Origin: Mactromeris polynyma
Taxonomy: Eukaryota; Mollusca; Bivalvia; Venerida; Mactridae
DNA: 64,000 bases
Assembly (NCBI GenBank): GCA_032209605.1
Contig: JASFXZ010000001.1
Span: 1,054,001 to 1,118,000, forward strand
Reading direction: 5' to 3'
The translations under genes were made by a program, and so were the position numbers. The notes beneath the pieces are model-generated. The model did no database searches, was not told the DNA's origin, and saw nothing but the letters and a program-made list of their open reading frames with translations. The number at the start of each line of letters is the position of its first letter. Position 1 is the first letter of the stretch. Below are positions 20,262 through 33,300 of this stretch, piece after piece.

Positions 20262-22211
20262 ATGTTCTCTCTCTTCATCCCTTCCATAGTTCTCCCCCTA
20301 TATCCCTTCTATAGTTCTCTCCCTTTATCCCTTCTATAGTTCTCTCCCTTTATCCCATCAATAGTTCTCTCCCTTTATCCCTTCTATAGTTCTCTCCCTT
20401 TATTCCATCAATAGTTCTCTCCCTTTATCCCTTCTATAGTTCTCTCCCTTTATCCCATCAATAGTTCTCTCCATTTATCCCTTCTATAGTTCTCTCCCTT
20501 TATCCCTTCTATAGTTCTCTCCCTATATCCCTTCTATAGTTCTCTCCCTTTATCCCTTCTATAGTTCTCTCCCTTTATCCCATCTAAAGTTCTCTCCCTT
20601 TATACCTTCCATTGTTCTCTCCCTTTATCCCTTCTATAGTTCTCTCCCTTTAAACCTTCTATAGTTCTCCCCTATATCCCTTCTATAGTTCTCTCCCTTT
20701 ATCCCTTCTATAGTTCTCTCCCTTTATCCCTTCTATAGTTCTCTCCCTATATCCCTTCTATAGTTCTCTCCCTTTATCCCTTCTATAGTTATCTCCCTTT
20801 ATCCCATCTAAAGTTCTCTCCCTTTATACCTTCCATAGTTCTCTCCCTTTATCCCTTCTATAGTTCTCTCCCTTTAAACCTTCTATAGTTCTCCCCTATA
20901 TCCCTTCTATAGTTCTCTCCCTTTATCCCTTCTATAGTTCTCTCCCTTCATCCCTTCTATAGTTATCTCCCTTTATTATTTCTATAGTTCTCTCCCTTAA
21001 TCCCATCAATAGTCCTTTCCCGTCATCCATTCCATAGTTCTCTCCCTTTATCCCTTCTACAGTTATATCCCTTTATCCCTTCCATAGTTCTCTCCCTTTA
21101 TCCCTTCCATAGTTCTCTCCCTTAATCCCTTTTACTGTGCTCTCGCTTTATCCCTTCCATAGTTCTCTTCCTTTATCCCTTTTACAGTTCTTCTATATCT
21201 CTCTCTCTTTATCCCTTCTATAGTTATCTCTCTTCATCCCTTTTACAGTTCTCTCTTTTTATCCCTTCTACAGGTATCTCCCCTTATTATTTCTATAGTT
21301 CTCTCCCTTTATCCCTTCCATAGTTCTCTTCCTTTATCCATTTTACAGTTCTCTCTCGTTATCCCTTCTATAGCTATCTCCCTTTATCCCTTCCATAGTT
21401 CTCTTCCTTTATCCCTTTTACAGTTCTCTCTCGTTATCCCTTCTATAGCTATCTCCCTTTATCCCTTCCATAGTTCTCTTCCTTTATCCCTTTTACAGTT
21501 CTCTCGCTTTATCCCTTCCATAGTTCTCTCCCTTTATCCCTTCCATAGTTCTCTTCCTTTATCCCTTTTACAGTTCTCTCTCGTTATCCCTTCTATAGCT
21601 ATCTCTCTTTATCCCTTCTATAGTTATCTCTCTTCATCCCCTTTACAGTTCTCTCTTTTTATCGCTTCTACAGGTATCTCCCCTTATTATTTCTATAGTT
21701 CTCTCCCTTTATCCCTTCCATAGTTCTCTTCCTTTATCCCTTTTACAGTTCTCTCTCGTTATCCCTTCTATACCTATCTCCCTTTATCCCTTCTATAGTT
21801 TTCTCCCTTTATCCCTTTTACAGTTCTCTCGCTTTATCCCTTCCATAGCTTTCTCCCGTTATCCCTTCCATAGTTCTCCCCTATATCCCTTCTATAGTTC
21901 TCTCCCTTTATCCCTTCTATAGTTCTCTCCCTTTATTCCATCAATAGTTCTCTCCCTTTATCCCTTCCATAGTTCTTTCCCTTTATCCCTTCCATAGTTC
22001 TCTCCCTTTATCCCTTCTATAGTTCTCTCCCTTCATCCCTTCTATAGTTATCTCCCTTTATTATTTCTATAGTTCTCTCCCTTTATCCCTTCCATAGTTC
22101 TCTTCCTTTATCCCTTTTACAGTTCTCTCTCGTTATCCCTTCTAAAGCTATCTCCCTTTGTCCCTTCTATAGTTTTCTCCCTTTATCCCTTTTACAGTTC
22201 TCTCGCTTTAT
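20262..22211. repeat. 25-bp polypyrimidine minisatellite, about 78 units
   Basis: The consensus unit is TTCTCTCCCTTTATCCC followed by TTCTATAG. Variant units (TTTACAG, CATCAATAG, TTATTATTTC) occur in higher-order runs, for example the block near 21380-21480 and again near 21540-21620. The strand is strongly pyrimidine-biased. It marks the right end of copy 1. Confidence 0.97.
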
Positions 22212-22490
22212 GAACATAATTTTGTTTGCCTTAACAACTACGTCTGAAAGTAGATCTATAATACATTTCAAGATTTATCTAGTGAGAAGTGTAATTAAGT
22301 CAACTCCTCGGAAAATTGCCGGAGTTGGAATTAAGAAGATTCTATGGTTTCTTTACCAGTCACGAACATTTGTAATGTTTTAATCAGATAAATCGATATG
22401 TAACATGTGTTTTACCATGAATGTGTGATTTCAGTACTGATACAATAAGTACTGATGAACTATATTGAAAAAGAATGTCTTGTCTATAAC
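22212..22490. other. Junction between the two tandem units
   Basis: About 280 bp of AT-rich sequence between the end of copy 1's minisatellite and the point where homology to window base 1 begins. It may be the left part of the repeated unit, whose copy-1 equivalent would lie outside the window. No gene is visible. Confidence 0.6.
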
Positions 22491-22588
22491 TAATCTAACT
22501 ACGGAGTTATGCATTATTTATAAAAAAGTGATTTCCTTATGACTCATCAAAGTCGAAAGAAAGAATGCATACAGGCATTTCATTGTGA

Positions 22589-23773
22589 TGACAAACTATA
22601 TAAGATGCGAATGTTTACCCAACAAGGGCTGGTCATAAGAGGTTTGAAATATGAAAGTACTGTAGTGGTGTTGCGCTTGATGAGGTGCTCGAAGCCACGC
22701 CCCTTCTACACCAGCAGGGCGCTCTACCAACTGTACTAACCAGTTGGCTGTATCACCCCACACCGCTGCTCTCCTCCCACTTACGTCACTATACTGCTGC
22801 TACCTTCATATAAATGCAGATGGATGTGCACCTAGTGTGGGGCTCGACCCCTCCCCACCTCTCGCAAGGTGCTCTACCGTTTCGTCACACTCTACTACAC
22901 AGCTTAACAACTAGTATATTGAGTGTTATTCTAGCTCAGAAGAATAAAAACTTGCTTATATAATTTATTATTTTCTTGAGTTTGAACTAGAAGATGTAAT
23001 TTCTTGAGGATTTAATACTTCAAAAGTCAAAAGTCATTGAGGATGTCATTTAGCTGGTGATGTTAATGATGCAGACTATTGTTAAAGAAAATGTGAAGTG
23101 CTGCTTAAAGTCACAACCACTGTAATTATAATGATGTATAAGAGTTCATGATATAAATAGTAACAATCAAACAAACTGCCAAATGATAATAATTAACCTG
23201 TCTTAATATATATTCATCCAGTTCGTGTCTTAACAGTTTAAAATTAGGCTTAGCAGTAATAAAAAAAAATCAATTTAAAAGGTTGTATGACATAGTTGAT
23301 TCTGTACTTTAAATGTAAACCACACATTTTAATTCCATGTACAATGCCACATACACACTTCTTATTCCATCTACAAATTACTTTTTGGTTGTCAGTAGTT
23401 TTACTTTGTGACTGATTCTATATAACTTTGATTGACTACTGTATCAGCTAGTATGTATGGAATCATATTATACTTAGAAGATAGCAATAAATACTTATTA
23501 ATATTTATTTTTTCAGAAATGCCAGACAATTTCATGTGATAATGAAGTAGATGAATTGATAAACAAGTTCATAACTGTTGTTGATTAATGTGAAATATTA
23601 ATATCATTTTTGTTACGAACGTTACGAATGCCTATAATCATTCGTAGCATTTTCGTTAAAACTTACGAATTCGAAGCGAGTGCATACGTACGAAAAATTT
23701 GCTAAAAAGCTCTTGAGATCGTAAGAACGTCGTAAGATTTCGTGCGTAAGAACGTTGATAAAACGGGCCCATT
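22589..23773 (-). repeat. Dispersed 1.2-kb repeat with two tRNA-like modules, copy 2
   Basis: Counterpart of 98-1280 in the second tandem unit, with the same two tRNA-like modules at about 22674-22760 and 22829-22910 and the same GGGCCCATT terminus. It differs from copy 1 by scattered substitutions and short indels, for example an extra AAAGAAAATG near 23085. Confidence 0.6.
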
Positions 23774-24217
23774 AAGACCGAGGTTTACAAAACACGGACA
23801 CTTTTCCTTTCAAAATATTAGCACGTGGTTCACAATCGAGATCTCTGTGTACACACCGATTGTGGTTAACACCGGATTTGGCATGGGCTTACCCAATGTC
23901 ATATTTCACAATCCTTCCAGTTTTAATCGTATTTCACCAGTACAAATGTGCATCTAATTCAAGAGGCTCGCTGAGGGGAAATTCTCAATCCGATGTTAGT
24001 ATCAATCATCATACAGCGATGTCCTCTGTCTTCTCATTCATGACAATATAAGCCGGAATTCCGGACTGGAACGGTAATTTATATATTACTTACTAGTGTC
24101 AGCTGTCACATTTCCCTATACCGATTCCTACGTTGCTGAATTGTGGGGGTCATCTCAAAATACTTTTAAGATTTTAAGATTAAACAGGTAACTGAAAAAG
24201 CAATCACAATCTCAACA

Positions 24218-24283
24218 ATATAATGTTGAGCTTTGTACGCCTACAAACAACTGTTTTTCGGCGTACAAAGCTCAACATTATAT
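24218..24283. repeat. Hairpin: perfect 24-bp inverted repeat, 18-nt loop (copy 2)
   Basis: Arms 24218-24241 and 24260-24283 are perfectly complementary; the copy-1 equivalent carries one mismatch. No identity with a known microRNA is claimed. Confidence 0.8.
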
Positions 24284-24607
24284 AGTCTGGTTTCCGTCGT
24301 ACTGATAGTGTCATTCAGTTAAAGCAGTAAGTTTTGTCCCAGCAGTGTTTGTGTAATAAAACATCTGCAAACACTAGATTGTATATAATGTGCAATAAAA
24401 CAAATATGTCGTTATAGTCCGTGTTGTATAGAATATCATGTTGACGATAAGGCTTTCTTTATCGATTTATCCATTATGTCGGGTATCAGGTGGGAATGTT
24501 GTTTAATCCATATTTTCAATTATGAACGGATGAATAGGTTGTATACAACATTTCTATAATCGATATTTAGGTAAACACGATAATGAAAGACACATGGTTA
24601 AATAACA

Positions 24608-24716
24608 GATGTTCTGTGTTCTGTGTTCTGTATTCTGTGTTCTGTGTTCTGTGTTCTGTGTTCTGTGTTCTGTGTTCTGTGTTCTGTGTTCTGTGTTCTG
24701 TGTTCTGTTCTGTTCT
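24608..24716. repeat. Heptanucleotide microsatellite (TTCTGTG)n, about 15 units
   Basis: Longer allele of the tract at 2118-2180, showing length instability between the two tandem units. Confidence 0.95.
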
Positions 24717-26606
24717 ACACAGCCAAGCAGAACATTGTATGAACTGTTTGCCAGACATGTTCACCACAGGATTGTGGATATAACAAAGATAATTGTTTGT
24801 TTCAACATTTACAGATTCTCAGTAATGTCTTAGGTATCTGGACAATCACAGTCATAATGATAAGATATCTAAACATGGAGTGTACCATTTAATCATTAAC
24901 ACTTCAGGAATTTAGTATTTCCTAGGAGAGAAATAATGAAGTGTGTATGTCACCACCGGTCATTCGTAATCATTCATTGTTCGAACTTCTGTTTACAACA
25001 GAAATATATACAATGTATTCATGCATTTTCTCACGTATGATCTTGTATGTCAATATCAACAGTTTAATGTGTGAATTCAACAAACAATTGAAACAACACT
25101 GTCTTCATTTCATTAAATTTTATTAGTCATGCTAGGAAACGAATAGTGATTGAATCATTTTCACATAAACTAAAATTCCGTTCCATTCTCATATTTTATC
25201 GTTTTAAATACATGTACATATCCATTTTTATTCAGGAGAGAAGTTCGGAATGTTGGCTAGTCTTCTATGTACGAAACATATACGACAAAACAAAGTCAAA
25301 CAAACAGACATTTCCTTCATTTTTTCAAGATTTCAAACACTTTCACATTTGAGCGCCGCTGTACAATTTCCAACCTCTTCTTTAAGTAACATTTCCAGAA
25401 AACGTCACATGTGACGTCACCATGAACTGACAGTAAGCAATATTTGCCCCATGTGGCAATTTGAAAACAGAGAGACCATATGGAGTAAATAGTGTTTCCT
25501 GCTTGCAATAGTGACCTCACATGTTGCGTTTTCTTTAAATGACGTAACGAACAGAAGAGGTTGTAAATCCCATAGCAGTGTTCATTTAGTCAAGTTCCCC
25601 AACCTTGAACAAATAAATTTCCTTGACATTTACATGATGAGTCAATTAATATCTTGTCAGTTTTGAGGGCTAAAAAACATACGTAATACAACAACATGTT
25701 TTGCCAAAATTTTCTTTCAAACACATAGGGTACTTATGAGTATGTTAAATGTGTATTCGCAAGGGTTCCATTTGATCCCTGAGTTTACCTTTTGACCCCT
25801 GGAATTTCCAAAACGATATGTTTTTACCGTTAGAATTCTGGCTGAATGGTAAAACTTTCTCTAAATCATAGGTATTTTTGACTATAAAATGGTAAAATCC
25901 GGTAAAAATCATCAAAATATCTGCCGAGATTCATTACCCTATATTCGGCTCAAGTGACAATTTAAAGCTAAATTTTGAGATACGTTTAGAGACATCAGTC
26001 GTCACACAAAAAAAACGTTGACATATTGATTGCTACATTGTGTAACAGATAGTCTTAAACATCAAACACAGCAAATATGTTAATGATACATTTGCATTTT
26101 TCATTGCAACGCGTAAATGAAACGTGAAACACTTGAAATTAAAATGGAATAAACGAATAAAAAAAACGATATTAGGATTTCATTCTGGTTCACTTATTCG
26201 ACAAAATATCCCTTTATAAAATCATATCATGGTTCACTTGACTTTTATAATAACCATTTTTATTTCTTTAAAAAATTGCTTTTGAGAAACGTGTGAGTAC
26301 AAGCTCGAATAATCATTCAACATTACATACCCATTGGATATTGGTAAGCAAATAAATACATTCATAAAATTCACAAAATAACTCACAGTTCATACATCAA
26401 ACTATGGTGGTGAGGAAGAGACATTTGATAAGGGAAATTTAGTCTACTGTGGCCACGATGTAACTGACCAATCTGACATGAATTATTGTTACCCATTCTA
26501 ATTGGCCAATTGTATCGTGATTAGTGAAGATATTGAAACAACATTTAATCATTTCCCACAAACACATATATAATTGTAAATGTACAAATGGACTTCTTCA
26601 GAAAAA

Positions 26607-26734
26607 AACTGGTCTTAATCGATGTGGTCTTAATATTGAGGTTGAATAAAGAGTGAAACAGCGAAAATGGACTTGAAAATATTGTTTTTTGAGGTGGTCT
26701 TATTATTGAGGTGATCTTAAGTGAGGTTTTACTG
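26607..26734. mobile_element. Truncated TA-flanked MITE, copy 2
   Basis: Identical by eye to 4072-4199, in the corresponding place of the second unit. Confidence 0.6.
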
Positions 26735-26907
26735 TAATTGTTACGGAGCAGGCCTCTCTAAACAACTGAAGAAAATGAGGGTATCAATGATAAAAAACAG
26801 TGTGATGCTGTATGGGTACATAATAACCCCAAGCCATAACTTGAACATTCCTCTCAGATGTCCCTTTCACACCACCATATCTAACAGAAGGCAACACGTT
26901 TATAAAA

Positions 26908-27319
26908 TTACAGTAAATCCTTTCGTCTCCAGCTTTCCCAGATGAACTTATATTGGTAAGTTGGTGTGTGTGTTCGAGCCAGAAGTTGCTGTATTCTACA
27001 GTATCGTGGTAATGGATCGGGAAGTCCCTCAATTGTACTATGAGTCGCGAATTGAATGTTTCTGAAATGGGTCACTAAATTTGTTGACAATAATGTCTCT
27101 AGCGCTTCAAATTCGCATCCTTCACAATTCATCGTCATGAGATCCACATCAAACACGCCAACACCAATTTTCAACAGGAATTCAGTAGTGTTTGCCACAT
27201 ATAGAGGTGTGTTTCCGTTCGTTCCAGCAAATTTGCTTGTTGCGCATGCGTTGTTACCTTCAATTTTCACCATAATAACCTCGTTCTTTTCACCTAATCC
27301 TAGATTTACAACCGTGACC
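26908..27319 (-). CDS. FkbM gene copy 2, terminal coding exon
   Basis: Identical in sequence to copy 1's terminal exon as far as I can read, within a longer identical tract (about 26276-28596). Confidence 0.85.
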
Positions 27320-30300
27320 CTACAAATATTGAAGAATGTTCTAATAAATTCTAATAAAATCAACACTTTACCTGATATTTCAAGCAATACATATGAATGC
27401 TTCAACCTAACAAAAGTTATTTTCTAAAGCTGATGACAAAGCAAGAGTAACACATGCACATGCACCGACAGCCCATAGCTTCATCAACAGTGTAACAGAG
27501 GCAGGGTTTAAGGGACATTCTACTTCAGAAAAAAGAATGATGTTGCAGTTTATTGAATGCCTGTCAAGCATCTAGGTTCGCCGAGAGACTCATAGTTCAA
27601 GGTAAGACTACAGTATCATTCGGAAATCCTCGGCCAACTACGTCAAGTGCATCGGATGTACGTTAGGCACTACTTTCGGAAATACCATTCGAATGTCATG
27701 AAAACAAGATGGCGGCATGAACGCTGGAGTGCTGATGAATGTAATATTTAAGCTATATGAAGACTGAAATATGTGAGTTTTTAACTAGAAATGACAACGA
27801 TAATCCATCTCTTACGTGAATTTATCGAAGTTATTGAAATTATAAATCCGTTTTACGAGAACTATTTCTTGACCGCACAAAATGTTGAGTTTTGCTACAT
27901 AGTGCTCCGCCTTACATACACTAGAGGGTGTTATCCGAGTAACGAAGTGGTACGGAAATGCACGAGAGCTGTCGAGAATGACTACAGTATAACGACCAAT
28001 AGTAAAAAATCACGCATTTATATTAAGTGTTTTACTTGAAAATACATTTTGTTCCATAAATAGCGATACACTAGTGTATTGTATGATCAACCTGCCGTGC
28101 GTATGTATCAATATTGTATACTAGAATCCCACTTGGCAAAGTAGAACAGGGTGTGCTTTCGAAAACAAATATCACAGTTTTTTAGTACAATGCTAAAATA
28201 TTCAGAGGACTACGGGATATAGATATGGCACAATATGTGCACCTGGTAACTGAAAATATGAGGGTATCCATTTCATATTTTGATAGAACTAGCGTATGTT
28301 GGAGAATTTAGTGGGTTTCATAGGTTACCTAAAAGTTACCAAATACATAGTGTAGTTACCTAGTAACTGAAAATGAAAGGGTAGTTTAACATATTTTTAA
28401 GCATTATACTAGGGTAATGATGGAGAAATTCTCCGAAAAGTTACCAAAGAAATAGAACAAGTTACCTTCAGTTACCAAAGAAATAGAACAAGTTACCTTC
28501 AGTTACCAAAGAAATAGAACAAGTTACCTTCAGTTACCAAAGGAAATAGTGGACGGTAACTTATGCATGCAGATGTGCACATTTAGGGCCATATATGACA
28601 GGATACTTGGAGTCTTGACCAAAGGACTATCGTCACTATTCCCAAATTTCCCTTTTAGTGATAAGATACACTTGACAGCTACATAAATGTTCTTGCATTA
28701 TTCTCGGAAAACATTTCTCAGTGTAGCCACAGGACTCCACCGACGGACAAGCTTAACCAACACATCGATGCTCGGAAGTTTAATAACTCTAGCTTAGTGT
28801 TTTATGTAATGCAATTTGATAAGATAAAGCTTGAATTCCCGAATTGGCATTAAAAACGGTCCGAATGTGTTGTAATAATTATTGTAAAAATGCTATGCAT
28901 CTATCAATTATTGGCCACCAAAAAGCCGACATAAAACGGAAATTTAAAGAACATATAATTTCGGATAGACAAAACTTTGACAAGCCTAACGGGACCGCCA
29001 TCTTGGAAACAATGTTGAGCGGAATTACTCGAATGGTTAACGACTGATGCTAATAGCAATTTAGTCCTGGTGGTTATGACAGAGCTCATACAACTTCCTG
29101 CACCTGAGGTGGAAGTCAGATTACCAATCTTGCAACCTGAGTAACTCCCCATGGGTAATGCCCCACAGTGTGACGTACTATTGATAGGTGAATAAACACA
29201 GACACAGTCAGTACTATTACATTACCTGGGATTACTTTGAAATTTCTTGGATAGAATGTTAGCATATTCCTCCAATGGTTCGAGTATAAGGTATTTCGGA
29301 TTGTAGAGACGAACAAATTCTGTGGCGTCATTTCCTTGGTTTCCTGCAAAATAATTTAAAAAATGGTGATATTTAAAACATGTAATAAACCGATGATGAT
29401 TCTATGTGCCGTCGTGTTAAATGTGCGTTCGTTGGATGTCGTTATATTGTATACCGGTCGAAGGAAACAAAAACTATTTTTATAGTCCGTACAAAACATG
29501 ATTCTACACTCAGCACAGGGTAACATTACACACACTATCTGGTTGGAGTAGGCAGATTGATTAGCTTTTGAGGATTTATAATATTTTCTAGATTAGTTGG
29601 ACACAATACATATTCATGAGCAGAAAAGTCAAACAAGTTTCAGTCATGGCCAATTAAGGTGTGACAGCAGCAGTATCGAAAACAAACAATTATGTGGGTT
29701 TTATGTGGGTAAAATTGACTATTCTGAACATATTACAATCTTACAATACTTTTCCTACTAGTATGCTTTTACCAGTATAAAAGCGTTCTCTTCAATATTC
29801 TGAAACACAGGAAGAATACATATGAATTCACCGCGGGCAAGAGAATTTGAAAATGTTTATTGTATATTGGTTATATTAAATTGCAGAGTACGAAGTATGC
29901 TTTCCTATTAACCATCATGCAGGTATAATTGATCAACGCCCCCGGGAAACCACTTCTGAGAACAAGTTACACATTTACTTCCTGCAATGATTCATGTTTA
30001 TGCTGTTTCAAAATGAATGCTTAACTGGAATCATACATGTTCTCGTACATAATCGCATTCATAACTTCTTATAAAACACGCGATGCCACTAACAAATTCG
30101 TATAATAATGACATAAAGCGCAGGAAAATGGCACAAACTCAAAATTTTACATTTTTGGCAAAATATGAAATAAACTAGGGATGTCAACGAATAGCAAATC
30201 AGGTATTCGAATATTCGATCAGCCTCGAACGAATATTCGAATATTCGATCGTCACAACTTAGACAAAGTTATTTAAAAATCATATTTCATATACCGAAGT

Positions 30301-33300
30301 TCCTTACGTGCTGCGTGTATTCTACTTATGTTTTCACCGGAAGAGAAGACTCTGACGAAGGAACTCATTGCAGTAAATAGATCACCATCGGAATGTCAAT
30401 ATTTGTGTTCATGAATATCTTTGTGAAGTGTCGAGACAAAAATCATGTGTCTAAAGTTTTCTTCTAAGTATATATCGCCACCATTATTACTTCTTTTTTG
30501 TACGATCGTATACTCGAGGAGTTTAAGGACGCTTCAATAATACAAATGCATTCCGCTTCATTTAATAAATAAGTACTTGAATGTGAGCAAACAAAAGTCA
30601 TAAATCGTTATTTAACTTTAATGTTATTAAATGATACTGAATACTATCAAAATGAAAACATAAATTAAGCTATAAATTTTGCTCAGGTTCTTATCTGAAT
30701 ATAGAAGCGTTTATCAGGTTCTCGATTATACGTAATCAATGTTTTTAAACAGTCATTTTGATCGGATGATACGATCTACGTCAACAATTAGTATGCGAAT
30801 TATGTTGTTTCCCGTCACCTCATTTTTCGGCATGTTTCTCCCAGCTTTGATCTTCCTTAATTAAAAAGCGAGTCATTAACTCAAGTCCTGTCGGTTGTTT
30901 AACGGATTATCGAAATACAATTATATTAGGACCCCCAATATACTCAGTGACACTTTTACAAGCGTGTATATTTCAACAACAACAACAGCCTTTGTTACTC
31001 TCTTACTGTCTTACACAAATCGGGGTCGGCAAATAAATAAACAAACCACAATTTTTATTTTTCATTAAGTTTTTATTAAGTACATTTTTCCGAATATTCG
31101 AATATTGAAACAGGATTCGAATATTCGAAGTTATGAACGAATATTCGAATATTCGAATATTCGTTGACATCCCTAAAATAAACATAATTTTATTTTGTTT
31201 AGAACTTTATTTGAAGAGTTTGTCTTGCCCATTTTTCGAGTAATGTCCATTATCGGACACTACATCAGGCGTCAAAATTTTCCAAACGTCACGACGTCAC
31301 CAGGTATCCGTGAGCTTATCTTAATGAAGTTGAATTGCTAGGAAATACAGACGACTAGACATCCTGATGTAGTGTCCTCTTTTCAGCGATATAATAGACG
31401 CAAACTTTTGCGAGATATAAACCCGGAACTAAATTGTTTACATTGGATACGCGCGGTCTAGTCTAATCTATATTGTGACGTTATCGTCTTCATGTCGTAA
31501 GGGCCTTTTTCCTGCGCTCGATATATTATATGCAAAATATCCCCAAGCTGAACCCTTGACCTTCTTAGTGCGCTTAAATAGAAGCCTAGTATCGTTTTGC
31601 AAAGCTGAGACAAATAATGTTTCTGACATACGGAAGACTTAATAAATAATTAATAAATAATTATCATGCATAAATGTAAAAAATATAAGTTTCTTTGAAT
31701 TTATTGTTACTGTTGCCACAGACATATAAACCATATACAAGTATATGTCCGTGTTGTTGCTTACATTTCTTTATTCTACATAATATGATAAGTACAAAGA
31801 TGATTTCCTATTCAAGAAATATTACCAAATTGAAAACGAAATATTAAATTTCCATTTACTGGTCGTTTCTGTATCGCTGACGTTTTTCAGGAAGGAAGTT
31901 TACTTATAAAATGTTGTTTGAACGGTAATGCAATACGAATTTTGATTTTTTTTATCCGCATTATGATAGTGCAGCCTGAAACAAAACAAGTTGTATTTGC
32001 CCTTGGAGATATGCCCCTTGTGGAAAGGGATAAGGCGTGAAACAACATAATTTATACAATATCACAGAATATCTGAAAGGCAATGTTGTTTGTATTACAT
32101 AAATAAAACACACGAAATCGATTTCAAATTCTACATTTAGTTCAAACTTGTGTATCCATCGTATGAATAATTTGCATTTAAATCAAGACCAACCAATGGT
32201 GTTTAATTTATTCAGTACGTTTCTATTCATACACGAGTCGAATGACTATTCAATGTGAAAAGTTTAAAGCTTTAAAATCGTATCGTACAAAGAATTTGCA
32301 TCTAAATCAAAACCAATGAAGGATTTATAAGTCAAAATTCAATAAGAAGTCATAAAATCGTATAAAATGGTGTATATTATTTAAAACCAGTAAATACCAA
32401 CTGGCATACAAATTAACACACTGATAGTTACAACAACACATCAGACGAGAATACTGATTTCATTAGAGAGAAAGAAAATCGAGATAACTAACTTTAACAA
32501 AGAATGGAAGCAAGAAGCAATTAATTATTTTAAATTATAAAAGCATTATTATATTGTTAATGTATTCAAGAATGTTTCACCATTTGGAAAATATGATTTA
32601 TTAGCCCCTAGGTGAAACTTTAAAACTAAACAGGAAGCAAGAAGCTGTTTAGTTAGTATAAATATTTTTTACACTAAATAAAAGAGAGGAAATCGCAGAA
32701 TACTGCCATAACTGTTAAACTATTCTAGTAATAAGATTAAGTTTGAAAATATTTTTCCTATAACGATTGATCAAAAATGTTAGAGCTAGAAACTCGATAT
32801 CGATTTTAGGGTCTTTTTTTTCAGGGGGACAATCCACTGCGATAAGCCAGCTAAAAGGCATTGAACGCTGTGTAAGTAATTAGCAAACTAACGGACATAC
32901 GGACAATCTGTTCCTATGTAGGCGTAAACATAATTGTGTAATCAAGTTTCTTGACCCTTCAACCAGACACCTGAGAGTCAAAATGTGGCTTTTGTGGAAT
33001 TTCAGGGGTCGAAGGGTCAACTCAAGGGTCAAATGGAACCCCTGAACATTAGCATACATTTTTCACAAATTTCCACTATGAGACGCATGAATAAGAGTAA
33101 ATATAGATTTGAGTGCTTAACTGTAAGTATCCGTAATAATCCTGGACCCAAATGTAGTTGAAATTACCGCAAAAAAAGGATATCACAGTTCAATTGTAGA
33201 GAATTTATTGCTCACGAGATATACATTCTGGTTCCCGGTAACAGTCCCATAGCTGTATTATGTATATACATTTCTGGGCAAGCACAGTCGTTTAAGATCA

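Larger units (their letters stand above)
1..22211. repeat. Tandem segmental unit, copy 1 (left end outside window)
   Basis: Bases 1 onward match 22491 onward almost base for base, and the match continues through the FkbM gene, the dead LINE and the terminal minisatellite. Small substitutions and indels give about 1-2% divergence in most stretches by eye. Copy 1 alone has a LINE insertion (17930-19275) and a 10-bp repeat block (12965-13024), and it lacks the hAT element of copy 2. It may be a real duplication or an unmerged haplotype. Confidence 0.93.

Noticed and set aside
24567..24833. Repetitive frames on both strands
   Set aside because: By-product of the TTCTGTG heptanucleotide tract.
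30203..31160. CGAATATTCG palindromes as transcription-factor sites
   Set aside because: They are clustered at both ends of the hAT-like element and are better explained as subterminal transposon repeats.
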